From the NCBI GenBank assembly GCA_902826025.1, contig CADEDH010000001.1, positions 212,104 through 255,618 of the forward strand: DNA of 43,515 nt, written 5' to 3'. The position numbers and the translations under genes are program-made. This stretch comes from an uncultured Actinomycetes bacterium (GTDB lineage Bacteria > Actinomycetota > Acidimicrobiia > Acidimicrobiales > SZUA-35). This document shows positions 23,066 through 31,605 of the stretch, piece by piece (positions within the stretch are counted from its first letter, which is position 1; each line of letters begins with the position of its first letter). The notes under the pieces are model-generated. The model did no database searches and was not told where the DNA came from. It saw only the letters and a list, made by a program, of their open reading frames with translations.

Positions 23066-24436
23066 TCACTTGTAGTCCCCCAGCCGTCGTTGGGCGCCCA
23101 CCAATACACCGACGATCCCGACCAAAGGGGCGATGACAGCGAGCCAGGGCAGCCATCGCATCGGACGGGCCGCGTCGTCGACGCCGGTCCTGAACTGGCT
23201 CCGGTTGTCGAGGAGCACGCTCTCGATCGTTGTGTTGAACCCGTCGAAAGCCGGGAGGGCCGAACTCTGGAACTCGCCGATCGTGGCTGGCGTCGCCGCC
23301 CCCTTGCCCTCCACGAGCGGGGCGGTGGCCTGCTGATACCGGTCCCATCGGATGCCCAACTCGGAGATGGCGGCTTGTTCGCGTTTGCTGTCGGCCATCG
23401 ACGACAGGGCGGCGAGGTTGCTGTTGATGCTGCCGGTCAGCTGGAGGCGACGAACCTCTGAGTCTTCGGATTGGCCCGAGAGCAGATCGAGGCTCAGCTG
23501 AGACTGGAGCTGGAAGGCCGAGCGCTGGAGGAGTGAGGTGGCCTGGATGGCCCGGTAACCCTCGTCGTCAGCGCGGCCAAGGGCTGTGGAGCGCACGACA
23601 CCGGCGTAGCCCAGCATCAGCAGCTCGAGCGCAACCAGTACGGTGGCGGCCGCCATCGGGAGGTTGACGATGCGGTTGCTGCGAGCCAGCGTGCCCGCCT
23701 GCAGCCGGAGCAGGGCGGCCAGGGCGACGAGCGCACAGAAGGCGGCGACGAGGGTGATGATGCGGCCCTCCTGACGCTCCTCGTCGAAGCGGTCTTGGCT
23801 ACGTTCGGTGACCGTGTCCACCGCACCGGCCATGTCCTTGGTCGCCAGATCGAGGGCCGTGCGAAGTTCGGTCTCGGCCTCGCTGCCCCGAAGTGCATTC
23901 TCCCGCCTCGAGGCTTCCACGTGACCGCTGTAGGTGGTGAGCGCCACCGCGATCTGCTTGAGAGCGTCCCGTGACGTAGCGTCGTCGCCGACGAGAGTGC
24001 TGAGTTCCTCGTTCTGGGCCGAGGCCCGGTTCAGGGCTTCGACATACAGGTTGCGGCGTGACCGGTCTTCGGTGCCGGTGGCCCCCGACAGCACCACGGC
24101 GGTGGCCGACGCATTGGCTTCCGACACGCTGCCGAACAGGTCCTGGGAGCCGAGGAGCGCAGGGGCCGTGTCGGTCTGGATCCGGGTGGTGGCTCCGGCC
24201 GAGCGGATGGCGGCGGCGCTACCGACAGCGCACAGGACGGCCAGCGCGACGGCGGTGAGGACAGCCCACACCCGGTACCAACCAGGGGAGTTGGAGCGAG
24301 ACCATCGGCGGGGCTCGACCTCGCGTTGAACCAGTTCGCGAGCTCGGGATCGGGACGGCCGAGCCGCTGGTGCGGTCGGCGCCGAATTCGCCGCCGGGGC
24401 GTGGGGCGGTCGGGGCGGGGAGGTGATCGTCACCAT
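23066..24436 (-). CDS. Four-TM membrane protein with two extracytoplasmic helical domains
   Basis: 456 residues. A proline/alanine/arginine-rich cytoplasmic head (1-52) precedes four membrane helices at about 55-79, 226-246, 259-282 and 427-448. This leaves two outer helical domains, 80-225 and 283-426, each rich in Gln/Ser/Ala heptads like the four-helix sensor bundles of chemoreceptors (for example DLATKDMAGAVDTVTERSQDRFDEERQ). Length and topology recall GlnX, the membrane partner of GlnH and PknG in mycobacteria, but neither partner is adjacent, so that is a suggestion. It might report on amino acids, in keeping with the decarboxylase directly downstream. TAGGCT is 9 nt before the ATG. Confidence 0.75.
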   Translation of the reverse strand: MVTITSPPRPPHAPAANSAPTAPAARPSRSRARELVQREVEPRRWSRSNSPGWYRVWAVLTAVALAVLCAVGSAAAIRSAGATTRIQTDTAPALLGSQDLFGSVSEANASATAVVLSGATGTEDRSRRNLYVEALNRASAQNEELSTLVGDDATSRDALKQIAVALTTYSGHVEASRRENALRGSEAETELRTALDLATKDMAGAVDTVTERSQDRFDEERQEGRIITLVAAFCALVALAALLRLQAGTLARSNRIVNLPMAAATVLVALELLMLGYAGVVRSTALGRADDEGYRAIQATSLLQRSAFQLQSQLSLDLLSGQSEDSEVRRLQLTGSINSNLAALSSMADSKREQAAISELGIRWDRYQQATAPLVEGKGAATPATIGEFQSSALPAFDGFNTTIESVLLDNRSQFRTGVDDAARPMRWLPWLAVIAPLVGIVGVLVGAQRRLGDYK

Positions 24437-24445
24437 CGGCTCTGA

Positions 24446-24451
24446 AGCCTA
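24446..24451 (-). promoter_or_regulatory. -10 box of the four-TM protein gene
   Basis: TAGGCT on the minus strand lies 9 nt before the ATG at 24436. The divergent gene at 24596 has the identical hexamer. Confidence 0.5.
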
Positions 24452-24453
24452 GA

Positions 24454-24495
24454 GGGATCTGAACTACCTTGATCACGTTTGTCGCAACAGATCCC
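24454..24495. promoter_or_regulatory. 8-bp inverted repeat in the divergent promoter region
   Basis: GGGATCTG (24454-24461) and CAGATCCC (24488-24495) are perfect arms separated by 26 nt, just upstream of the minus-strand -10 box. It may be a two-site operator or a small hairpin; the gap otherwise shows nothing clear. Confidence 0.4.
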
Positions 24496-24582
24496 CCATT
24501 CGGGGAGCAGAACGGCGCATTTTCGTCGCTGCTCATAGCCTCTGGTCGGGAGTGTGAGCTGGCTACGGGGCCGCCGGCTCCG

Positions 24583-24588
24583 TAGGCT
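24583..24588 (+). promoter_or_regulatory. -10 box, leaderless-type
   Basis: TAGGCT lies 7 nt (CGAGCCC) before the ATG at 24596, with no Shine-Dalgarno. Confidence 0.55.
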
Positions 24589-24595
24589 CGAGCCC

Positions 24596-25831
24596 ATGGT
24601 GAAAGCCGATGAGGTCCGAGACGAAGCCCGCACCTGGCTCGAGGAGAATTGGGATCCCGACCGTCCCCTGATCGAGTGGCGAAATCTCCTGGCCGACACC
24701 GGGTGGGGCACACCGTCGTGGCCCCGGGAGTGGCACGGCCGGGGGCTCCCGGTCTCGTTGGATTCGGTTGTCGCTGGCGAGTTTTCCCAGGTGGGGGCGG
24801 TAGGAGTGGCGTCGGGCGTGTCGATGTACCTGGTGGCGCCCACCCTGTTGGCCCACGGGTCGGACGACATCAAGCGCCGGTTCCTGCGCCCCATCCTCAC
24901 CGGTGAGCACAAATGGTGCCAGCTGTTCTCGGAGCCCGGTAGCGGCTCCGATCTGGGGGGTCTCACCACCCGAGCCGACCGTGACGGCGATGAATGGATC
25001 GTGAACGGCCAGAAGGTGTGGAACTCGGGCGCTCACAAGGCGGCGTTCGGGATCCTCATGGCCCGGACCGACTGGGATGTTCCCAAGCACCGCGGAATCT
25101 CCTATTTCTGCTTCCCGATGGACCAGCCGGGGGTGGAGGTGCGGCCGCTGCGCCAGATGAACGGGCACGCCTCGTTCAACGAGGTGTTCTTCAACGATGC
25201 CCGGGTGTCGCACGAGAACATGGTGGGGGAGCCGGGCGAAGGTTGGCGGGTGGCCACCACCACGCTGATGCACGAGCGGTCGGCGGTGGCCACCAAGCGG
25301 CCCCGATTCGCCCGTGACGGCGGCCCCATGGTGGACCAGGCCCGACGGGAGGCCGATGAATACTTCGCCACCTACAAGTGGTACCCGCAGCGGGCGGGGC
25401 GTTCGAACCTGGTGCGACCGGAGGCGGCCCGCACCGGTCGGGACCAGGACCCCCTGGTGCGCCAGATGCTGGCCCGGGTGGAGACGGTGCGCAAGATCTC
25501 CGACTGGACGTTGAGCCGGGCCAGGGCGGCCCGCAGCGCGGGCAAGGAACCGGGACCGGAGGGGTCGCTGGCCAAGCTGAACATGAGCCTGATGTCCCGG
25601 TTGTGCAACACCACGCACACCGCCATCCAGCAGGCCCACGGGATGCTGAGCGGGCCCGACACGGCGGCCGAGGGCATGGTGGCGGAGGTGCTGATCTCCA
25701 CGCCGGCCATGTCGATCGCCGGCGGCACCGACGAGATCCAGCACAACATCATCGGCGAACGGGTGCTCGGCCTGCCCAAGGAACCCGACGACAGCCGGGA
25801 TATCGCCTACAAGGACGCCCGCCGCAATTGA
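24596..25831 (+). CDS. Acyl-CoA dehydrogenase (FadE type)
   Basis: 411 residues, slightly longer than the 726-1871 paralogue. Conserved blocks: QLFSEPGSGSDLGGLTTRADRDGDEWIVNGQKVWNSGA, HASFNEVFFNDARVSHENMVGEPGEGW, and the closing AGGTDEIQHNIIGERVLGLP. Glu in LMHERSAVA occupies the region used for the catalytic base of isovaleryl/long-chain enzymes, while Y-E-G-T is replaced by A-G-G-T. The insertion MVDQARREADEYFATYKWYPQRAGRSN is characteristic of the actinobacterial FadE proteins used on bulky CoA esters such as sterol side chains, though the substrate is not proven. ATG 24596 is chosen for its leaderless-type promoter. Confidence 0.9.
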   Translation: MVKADEVRDEARTWLEENWDPDRPLIEWRNLLADTGWGTPSWPREWHGRGLPVSLDSVVAGEFSQVGAVGVASGVSMYLVAPTLLAHGSDDIKRRFLRPILTGEHKWCQLFSEPGSGSDLGGLTTRADRDGDEWIVNGQKVWNSGAHKAAFGILMARTDWDVPKHRGISYFCFPMDQPGVEVRPLRQMNGHASFNEVFFNDARVSHENMVGEPGEGWRVATTTLMHERSAVATKRPRFARDGGPMVDQARREADEYFATYKWYPQRAGRSNLVRPEAARTGRDQDPLVRQMLARVETVRKISDWTLSRARAARSAGKEPGPEGSLAKLNMSLMSRLCNTTHTAIQQAHGMLSGPDTAAEGMVAEVLISTPAMSIAGGTDEIQHNIIGERVLGLPKEPDDSRDIAYKDARRN

Positions 25832-25839
25832 CAGGTGCC

Positions 25840-26283
25840 GTGGGGCATCCTGGACACGGGGGCGGGTCATCCCGTCTCCGACTCTCGGTGCCACACGCAG
25901 CCCTGGCCGCAGCCCTCTTCGCCGTGGAGGTGGCTATCGCCTTGTTCGTGCGCGACGACTTCGTCCGTCCCTACGTCGGCGACGTGCTCGTGGTGCTCCT
26001 CATCCACCACGCCGTGCTGGCGGTGATGGACCTGCCCACCCCTGCCGCCGCCCTGGCCACCCTGGTGTTGGCCTACGCCGTCGAAGGCGCCCAGTACCTC
26101 GGCGTCGGCCACCACCTCGAGGGTCATCCGATCCTGCAGACCGTGGTCGGCACCACGTTCCAGTGGGGCGACCTCCTCGCCTACGCCGTCGGCGCCTTGG
26201 TGGCGGTCCTGACCGGCACGGTCGTCGGACGACGACGGGACACCGGATCCCGACGCCCAGCTGGGTCACCTACGGCGAGGTGA
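25840..26283 (+). CDS. DUF2809 small membrane protein
   Basis: About 147 residues with four hydrophobic helices. The sequence ALFAVEVAIALFVRDDFVRPYVGDVLVVLLIHHAVLAV, then YAVEGAQYLGV and VVGTTFQWGDLLAYAVGALVAVLTG, matches DUF2809 membrane proteins, whose function is unknown. The start is unclear: TTG 25828 (overlapping the dehydrogenase stop as TTGA), GTG 25840 or GTG 25888 all fit; I use 25840. It follows the dehydrogenase on the same strand and is probably in its transcript. Its last 14 nt overlap the convergent VOC gene. Confidence 0.75.
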   Translation: MGHPGHGGGSSRLRLSVPHAALAAALFAVEVAIALFVRDDFVRPYVGDVLVVLLIHHAVLAVMDLPTPAAALATLVLAYAVEGAQYLGVGHHLEGHPILQTVVGTTFQWGDLLAYAVGALVAVLTGTVVGRRRDTGSRRPAGSPTAR

Positions 26284-26629
26284 CTGCGGAGCGCAACACG
26301 CAGAACTCGTTCCCCTCCGGATCGGCCAGCACGACCCACGAGACGTCACCCTGCCCGATGTCGACGGGGGTGGCGCCGAGCGCAGTGAGCCGCTCCACCT
26401 CGGCCTTCTGATCGTCGGGCCGGAAGTCGAGGTGGAGGCGGTTCTTGACCCGTTTGTCCTCGTCAACGCCCAGGAAGAGCAGGCCCGGCAGCCGATCAGC
26501 CGTCGGGCGGATCTCGAACTCGGCGGGATCGTCGTTGACGATCACCCACCCGAGCGCTTCCCGCCACCACTGGCCGAGCAGCACGGGATCCCGGGCCCCG
26601 ACGACGACCTGTTCCCATTCGAGGCTCAT
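26270..26629 (-). CDS. VOC/glyoxalase-like domain protein
   Basis: 119 residues in one VOC domain: WEQVVVGARDPVLLGQWWREALGWVIV, LLFLGVDEDKRVKNRLHLDFRPDDQ, EVERLTALGATPVDIGQG, SWVVLADPEGNEFCVLR. This is the form of the many small actinobacterial glyoxalase-like or bleomycin-resistance-like proteins, which bind metals or ligands but are mostly uncharacterised. The expected metal-binding Glu is in GNEFCVL and the His in NRLHLDF. TACCCT six nt before the ATG suggests a leaderless transcript. Confidence 0.85.
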   Translation of the reverse strand: MSLEWEQVVVGARDPVLLGQWWREALGWVIVNDDPAEFEIRPTADRLPGLLFLGVDEDKRVKNRLHLDFRPDDQKAEVERLTALGATPVDIGQGDVSWVVLADPEGNEFCVLRSAVTSP

Positions 26630-26635
26630 GGAACC

Positions 26636-26641
26636 AGGGTA
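26636..26641 (-). promoter_or_regulatory. -10 box, leaderless-type, VOC gene
   Basis: TACCCT on the minus strand, then GGTTCC (6 nt), then the ATG at 26629. Confidence 0.55.
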
Positions 26642-26677
26642 CGCCGTCGACGCCCGGCGAATTCTGCCGCCGGTGGG

Positions 26678-27913
26678 TCAGCCCACCGAGGCCCCCTCGG
26701 CGGCGTAGGCCGTCTCGGCGTGCTCCCGCAGATCGATCCCCATGGCTTCCACCTCGTCGTCGACCCGGAGGCCGACGGTCAGGTCCAACGCCTTGGCGAT
26801 GGCGTAGGTGACGACGAACGAGAACACGATGGTCACCCCGTTGGCCAGGAACTGCTCGCCCAGGAGCCGGAGCCCACCGCCGTAGAACAGGCCGGAGCGG
26901 AACTCGGCCAACTCCGGGTTGATGGCGGCGAACGCATCGAAGTCGGCGAACAGTCCGATGAGGATCGACCCCACCAGGCCGCCCACGAAATGCACACCCA
27001 CCACGTCGAGGGCGTCGTCGTAGCCGACCTTCAACTTGAGCCCCACCGCCAGGGCGCAGACGATGCCGGCCACCATCCCGATCACGATGGCCGACCCTCC
27101 GGTCACGAAACCGCAGCCCGGGGTGATCGCCACCAGCCCGGCCACGATGCCCGAGGCGATCCCGAGGTTGGTGAAGTGGCCGTCGCGCACCCGTTCGGTG
27201 GCGCCCCAGGCCAGGCCGCCGGCCGAGGCCGCCAGCATGGTGTTGATGAACGCCTGCACGGCCCGCCCGTCGGCGGCCAGGGCCGAGCCGGCGTTGAACC
27301 CGAACCAGCCGAACCACAGGATCCCCGTGCCGAGCATCACGAGCGGCATCGAATGGGGCGGCGACAGCTTCGTCGGCCAGCCGGTGCGCTTGCCCAGCAC
27401 CAGCACCACGGCCAGAGCGGCGATGCCAGCGTTGACGTGGATGGCGGTGCCGCCGGCGAAGTCGAGCGAGCCCCGGGTCAGGAACCAGCCATTGGCCGAG
27501 AACACCCAGTACGTCACCGGCACGTACACCAGCAGGCTCCACAGGGGCACGAAGATGGCCCAGGCCGAGAACTTCATCCGATCGGCCACCGCTCCCGATA
27601 TCAGCGCCGGGGTGATGGCGGCGAACGTTGCCAGGAAGATGAACACCGCCGGCTCCAGGGTGGAGAAGTCGAGGTTGCGCATGAACGTCTTGTCGAAGTT
27701 GCCGACGAACCGGCTGCTGCCGCTGAAAGCCAGCGAGTAGCCGACCACCGCCCACACCAGGGGCACCACCAGCAGGCACCAGAAGTTCATCATGAGCATG
27801 TTGAGCACGCTCCGGGAGCGGACCATGCCTCCGTAGAAGAAGGCCAGGCCCGGCGTCATGAACAGGACCATGGCTGCTCCGATGAGCACCCACGCCACAT
27901 TGCCGCTTTCCAT
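26678..27913 (-). CDS. amt: Ammonium transporter
   Basis: 411 residues, eleven-helix Amt/Rh channel. The N-terminus MESGNVAWVLIGAAMVLFMTPGLAFFYGGMVRSRSVLN is typical, and the two pore histidines can be placed in GGTAIHVNAGIAALA and VVGVHFVGGLVGSILIGLFA. The phenylalanine gate region is likely in the AFFYGG and VFIFLATFAA helices. It conducts ammonium into the cell. The C-terminal tail GLRVDDEVEAMGIDLREHAETAY is the conserved regulatory tail that couples subunits and contacts GlnK, but no glnK gene lies within the window on either side. ATG 27913 starts directly before the first helix; an upstream ATG at 27955 would add a non-conserved 14 residues. Confidence 0.93.
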   Translation of the reverse strand: MESGNVAWVLIGAAMVLFMTPGLAFFYGGMVRSRSVLNMLMMNFWCLLVVPLVWAVVGYSLAFSGSSRFVGNFDKTFMRNLDFSTLEPAVFIFLATFAAITPALISGAVADRMKFSAWAIFVPLWSLLVYVPVTYWVFSANGWFLTRGSLDFAGGTAIHVNAGIAALAVVLVLGKRTGWPTKLSPPHSMPLVMLGTGILWFGWFGFNAGSALAADGRAVQAFINTMLAASAGGLAWGATERVRDGHFTNLGIASGIVAGLVAITPGCGFVTGGSAIVIGMVAGIVCALAVGLKLKVGYDDALDVVGVHFVGGLVGSILIGLFADFDAFAAINPELAEFRSGLFYGGGLRLLGEQFLANGVTIVFSFVVTYAIAKALDLTVGLRVDDEVEAMGIDLREHAETAYAAEGASVG

Positions 27914-28074
27914 CAGGAGTTCTCTTTCGTGTGCGGGCGCGTGCCCGACGGTCATGGGGGAGGGCCGGCGGCGAGCAGGCCGCGCCAGCTCCGGCAGTCA
28001 CGACCGGGCACCGTTCGACGGCCCGGTTCAGGCAGGGACAGGGCGCCGGCGGTGAACGCGGCGCAGGAGTGGGG

Positions 28075-28467
28075 TCAGCCCGCCACGGCGGGCGAGATGG
28101 GGGCCGCCACGGCGGGCGGGCCCCGAGGTCGGCGCCGGTTGCCGTTCAGGCGGGATCGTCCCCCCGTCCCGGCGATCAGGAGCGACCCGAGCAGAGCGGT
28201 CACCAGCGGCGCCGGCGTTGCTGAGGCCCTCGCCAGGGGGGCGGCGTAGCCGATCAGCCGGTGCGCGGTGTGGACCGTGCCGACCGCCGGCGATGCCGGC
28301 CGGGCCGACGTTGTGGGAAATGCCCTGACCGTCACGACCTGGAAGGCCGTCCTCGGGTCGGCGCCGCCGGACAATACCGACGCGGCCGGCGGCAACAGGA
28401 TGGCGCCTAGGGCCAGAGCCAGGCCGAGAAGCGCGAGTGCGGCCCGGTGCCCGGCCCGATCCTGCAT
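28075..28467 (-). CDS. Hypothetical small membrane protein
   Basis: 130 residues, unknown family. An N-terminal hydrophobic helix (AALALLGLALALGAILLPPAASVL) may be a signal anchor, followed by a Thr/Pro/Ala-rich middle (TAFQVVTVRAFPTTSARP) and a second hydrophobic stretch (APLVTALLGSLLIAGTGG) with a basic tail RSRLNGNRRRPRG. AAGGGAGG four nt before the ATG supports translation. It lies alone between amt and the anchored propeller gene. It could also be a short secreted lipoprotein-like precursor; no Cys is seen at the signal end. Confidence 0.5.
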   Translation of the reverse strand: MQDRAGHRAALALLGLALALGAILLPPAASVLSGGADPRTAFQVVTVRAFPTTSARPASPAVGTVHTAHRLIGYAAPLARASATPAPLVTALLGSLLIAGTGGRSRLNGNRRRPRGPPAVAAPISPAVAG

Positions 28468-28611
28468 CCCGCCTCCCTTCGATCCTGACGCGTAGGTGAA
28501 CGCCAGTTTCGAGAACGAGGGTTGCCGGTCTGGGTCGGCCGTGTTTCCGCTGCGTTAAACCGGGCGGGTGCCGCTCACTCCGCCGCTATCGGGCCCACTG
28601 GGCCGGTCGGT

Positions 28612-30057
28612 TCAGACCGCCCCGTTGGGAGGCGGCACCACGGCGTCCTGGCGCAGACCTTCGCAGGTGCCGAGCTGGCCCAGATCGATCGTCTCGGCCA
28701 CCTGGCCGGTGACGGTGTCGAAGCGGACCACTGCGCTCCCAGCGGCGTCGGCCACCCAGACCGTCGTGCCGTCCACGGCCATGTCGATCGAGGTGAACGA
28801 GGCGTCGCTCACCCTCGTGGCCAGGTTGGTGGCCGGGTCGATCCGCCACAGGTCGGGGCCGTCGGAGCCCACCCACACCTGTCCGGAGGCGAAGGCCAGG
28901 GCGTGGGGGAAGACGCCCACGGGTATCACGGCCTCTACCGCTCCGGTCACGGCGTTGAGTCGGTGCACCGTGCCGTCGCCGCCGTTGGTCACCCAGGCGC
29001 TGTCGGCACCGAGGGCCACGTGGAGCGGCCCGCTGCCCACGGTGACCTCGAGGTCCGCCACCGGCGCCGCCCCGCTGGCGTCGATTCGGGAAACCGTGTC
29101 GGCCCCGTTGTTGGTCACCCACACCTGGTCGCCTTCGACCACGACGTGGTGGGGCGACGCCCCCACCGTCGTCGAGTCGAGGTAGTTGCCGGTGGTGGCG
29201 TCGATCCGGTCGACGCTGCTGGTCTCGTAGTCGGCCGTCCACACCTCACCGCCGGCCGAGGCCAGTCCGAGGGCGTTGCCGGGGACGGTTGCGGTCTTGT
29301 CGATCACGATCCGGTCGGGGTCGAGCCCGACCACCCGGGAGTTGCTGCGGTTCCCCACCCACACCGAACCGCCCTCGACCGTCACCCCCGAGGCCGACCC
29401 GCCCACGTCGACGATCCCGGCCACCTCGTTGGTGGCCTTATCGATATGGATCACCAGCCCGCAGGAGGAGTCCGACACCCAGGCCGAGCGCTCGTCGACG
29501 TCGATGCTGTCGGGCTGGAGGAGAGCACTGCCGCTCCCGCCGGGCCCGAACAGGCCTCCGCCCGAGCCGTCACCCGACGGGTCGCCGCCGCCGAAGGGAT
29601 TGCCGCCGGGCCCGCCCAGCGTGCTGGCCGGCCCGGCCAACGGATCCCGATCGCTGTCGGGGAGCGCGGCGAAGGCCAGCAGAGCGGCGATGAGAGCGAT
29701 GGCGGCGGCGGCCGCGATCCAGATGAGGGTCCGCCCGCTGCTGCCCCGTTGGACCGTGCCCGACGTGGTGGTGCCGCTGGTCCACGGCGACGGCGCCGGG
29801 GGCCACTGGCTCCCCGCCGGCGGAGGTTGGCCCGGCGCCAGCGGACTCCCGCTGGCTGGGGCCTGGGGCCACGACGCGGGGGCCGGGGCCTGGGGCCAGC
29901 TGGCGGCGGGCGCCTGGGGCCACGAGGCAGGGGCCGGGGCCTGAGGCCAGCCAACGGGGTTGTCGGCTGGGCTGTCGGCGGGGGGCGGGCCGCTCGGGGG
30001 TGCGAACGGCTCGGGTTGGCCCGATCCCGCCTCCGAGCCCGGTTCGGAGGCCGTCAT
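28612..30057 (-). CDS. Membrane-anchored beta-propeller with proline-rich head
   Basis: 481 residues. The cytoplasmic head contains four tandem WPQAPA(PA)S units and other Pro-rich stretches, followed by one membrane helix (TLIWIAAAAAIALIAALLAFAALP), a Gly-rich linker, then a propeller domain in which each blade reads like GSVWVGNRSNSRVVGLDP, GEVWTADYETSSVDRID, DQVWVTNNGADTVSRID, DSAWVTNGGDGTVHRLN and GQVWVGSDGPDLWRID. Such repeats resemble YVTN/NHL and virginiamycin-B-lyase propellers, which bind ligands or catalyse hydrolysis outside the cell. The two flanking Cys (SSCGL, GTCEG) may form a ring-closing disulphide. Function not known. A possible -10 (TAGCGT) is 68 nt upstream. Confidence 0.85.
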   Translation of the reverse strand: MTASEPGSEAGSGQPEPFAPPSGPPPADSPADNPVGWPQAPAPASWPQAPAASWPQAPAPASWPQAPASGSPLAPGQPPPAGSQWPPAPSPWTSGTTTSGTVQRGSSGRTLIWIAAAAAIALIAALLAFAALPDSDRDPLAGPASTLGGPGGNPFGGGDPSGDGSGGGLFGPGGSGSALLQPDSIDVDERSAWVSDSSCGLVIHIDKATNEVAGIVDVGGSASGVTVEGGSVWVGNRSNSRVVGLDPDRIVIDKTATVPGNALGLASAGGEVWTADYETSSVDRIDATTGNYLDSTTVGASPHHVVVEGDQVWVTNNGADTVSRIDASGAAPVADLEVTVGSGPLHVALGADSAWVTNGGDGTVHRLNAVTGAVEAVIPVGVFPHALAFASGQVWVGSDGPDLWRIDPATNLATRVSDASFTSIDMAVDGTTVWVADAAGSAVVRFDTVTGQVAETIDLGQLGTCEGLRQDAVVPPPNGAV

Positions 30058-30124
30058 CGGAGGGAAGCCGGTCGTCGGTGCGCCGGGATTGTTCGGTGGG
30101 GTCGCCGCTCAGCCACTGCCAACC

Positions 30125-30130
30125 ACGCTA
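30125..30130 (-). promoter_or_regulatory. Possible -10 box of the anchored propeller gene
   Basis: TAGCGT on the minus strand would give a 5' leader of about 60 nt; no -35 match is seen. Confidence 0.3.
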
Positions 30131-30171
30131 ACGCCGCTGCGGCCCCCGCGGTCGGCGCCCCCGGGCGGCGC

Positions 30172-30573
30172 TCAGCCCGGCCCCGGCTCGGGATGCTCGG
30201 CCCGCCAGGCGGCGGCCAGCCGCTTGGGTGCCTGGGCCAGCCAGGCCTCGGTGATCAGCTCCTCCAGCAATCCCTGGTCGGCGTCGTCGAGACGCACCAG
30301 AACCGAGGGGTACCCGTCGAAATGGGGGGTCGTGAACACCACCGGGCCCTCGGCGTCGAGCAGTTCGGCCTTGGCGTCGAGATCCGACGTGCGCACGCCC
30401 AACACCGGCCCGGCGGGAGCGGACGGCCCGAGGTGGGCCAGATCCCCTTTGCGCAGGGGACGGGCCCACACCACCAGCTTCCGACGGACCCGCCAACTCG
30501 GCTGGTCGCCGCCCTCCTCGGTCGTCTCAGGTAGCGCCAGCGCCAATCGCCGGACGTCGTCCCAGCTCGCCAT
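30172..30573 (-). CDS. MmcQ/YjbR-like protein
   Basis: 133 residues of the YjbR/MmcQ fold: WDDVRRLALALPETTEEGGDQPSWRVRRKLVVWARPL, DLDAKAELLDAEGPVVFTTPHFDGYPSVLVRL, LLEELITEAWLAQAPKRLAAAW. These are small, probably DNA-binding or ligand-binding proteins without an assigned reaction. ATG 30573 follows GGGGGAGCC at nine nt and is preferred over an ATG 21 nt upstream. It is 29 nt downstream of the MDR oxidoreductase stop on the same strand, so likely co-transcribed. Confidence 0.85.
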   Translation of the reverse strand: MASWDDVRRLALALPETTEEGGDQPSWRVRRKLVVWARPLRKGDLAHLGPSAPAGPVLGVRTSDLDAKAELLDAEGPVVFTTPHFDGYPSVLVRLDDADQGLLEELITEAWLAQAPKRLAAAWRAEHPEPGPG

Positions 30574-30602
30574 CGTCGGCGGCTCCCCCTTCATCTCGGC
30601 GG

Positions 30603-31577
30603 TCAGGGCTCGATGACCACCTTGCCCACGGCCTTGCGGTCCATGAGGGACCGGAGCGCCTCGCCCGCCTTCTCCAGCGGGTAGCGGCCCGAGATGTGCG
30701 GCTTGAGCTGCCCCGACGCCGTCAATTCGATCAGCTCGCCCATCACCGCGTCGCGCAGCTCGGGGTCCCGGGCCGTCATGGCCCCGAAGAACACGCCCAC
30801 GATCTGGCAGCTCTTCAGCAGCGTGAGGTTCAGCGGGATGGAGGGGATGCCGGCGGTGAAGCCGATCACCAGGAACCGGCCCTCCCAGGCCACGGCCCGC
30901 AGCGCCGACTCGGCGTACTCGCCGCCGACACAGTCGTAGATGACGTCCACGCCCTCGCCGCCGGTGAGCTCCTTGGCCCGGTCCTTCAGGTTCTCGGTGG
31001 CGTAGTTGATCGTCTCGTCGGCGCCCCGCTCCCGGCACAGGTCGAGCTTCTCCTCCGAGGAGGCGGCGGCGATCACCCGGGCCCCCATGAGCTTGCCCAG
31101 CTCCACCGCCGTCATGCCCACCTGGCCCCCGGCGCCCAGCACCAGCAGGCTCTCGCCCGCCTTCAGGTTCCCCCGGTACTTGAGGCCATACAGCGTGGTG
31201 CCGTAGGCGTAGCCGAGACCGGTCGACTCGGCGAAGCCGACCGAATCGGGCAGCTGACGGGATCCGGCCGCCGTCACCACGGCCCGCTCGGCGAAGCCGC
31301 CGGTGGTGCCCAGACCGCCCACGATCCGGTCGCCCACGGCGAAGCCGTCGACGCCGTCGCCCAGGGCCGCCACCAGGCCGGCCACCTCACCGCCCGGGGT
31401 GTACGGGGGCGGGGCCTTGAACTGGTACTTGTCTACCAGCATGAGGGTGTCGGGGAAGGTGACGGTGGCCGCCTTCACGTCCACCAGCAACTGGCCCGGG
31501 CCGGGTGTCGGCTCCGGCACCTCTTCCACCACCAGGTTCTCGGGAGGCCCGTAGGCCTTGCACACCACGGCTCGCAT
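30603..31577 (-). CDS. NADPH:quinone oxidoreductase-like MDR enzyme
   Basis: 324 residues, medium-chain dehydrogenase without the structural or catalytic zinc ligands, so of the quinone reductase (QorA) type. The GroES-like half begins MRAVVCKAYGPPENLVVEEVPEPTPGPGQLLV; the Rossmann half has LLVLGAGGQVGMTAVELGKLMGARVIAAASSEEKLDLCRERGADETINY, with the glycine-rich nucleotide motif and an Ala/Ser after the second strand consistent with NADPH. The substrate, quinone or an enoyl compound, cannot be read from sequence. A TAGTCT box six nt before the ATG gives a leaderless-type promoter. Confidence 0.9.
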   Translation of the reverse strand: MRAVVCKAYGPPENLVVEEVPEPTPGPGQLLVDVKAATVTFPDTLMLVDKYQFKAPPPYTPGGEVAGLVAALGDGVDGFAVGDRIVGGLGTTGGFAERAVVTAAGSRQLPDSVGFAESTGLGYAYGTTLYGLKYRGNLKAGESLLVLGAGGQVGMTAVELGKLMGARVIAAASSEEKLDLCRERGADETINYATENLKDRAKELTGGEGVDVIYDCVGGEYAESALRAVAWEGRFLVIGFTAGIPSIPLNLTLLKSCQIVGVFFGAMTARDPELRDAVMGELIELTASGQLKPHISGRYPLEKAGEALRSLMDRKAVGKVVIEP

Positions 31578-31583
31578 GGGCCG

Positions 31584-31589
31584 AGACTA
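31584..31589 (-). promoter_or_regulatory. -10 box, leaderless-type, MDR gene
   Basis: TAGTCT on the minus strand, then CGGCCC (6 nt), then the ATG at 31577. Confidence 0.6.
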
Positions 31590-31605
31590 GTCGCCGGCTC
31601 GAGGG

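Noticed and set aside
23047-23109. Longer start for the PLP decarboxylase
   Set aside because: It would overlap the upstream gene by 44 nt and adds a non-conserved sequence (MYWWAPNDGW).
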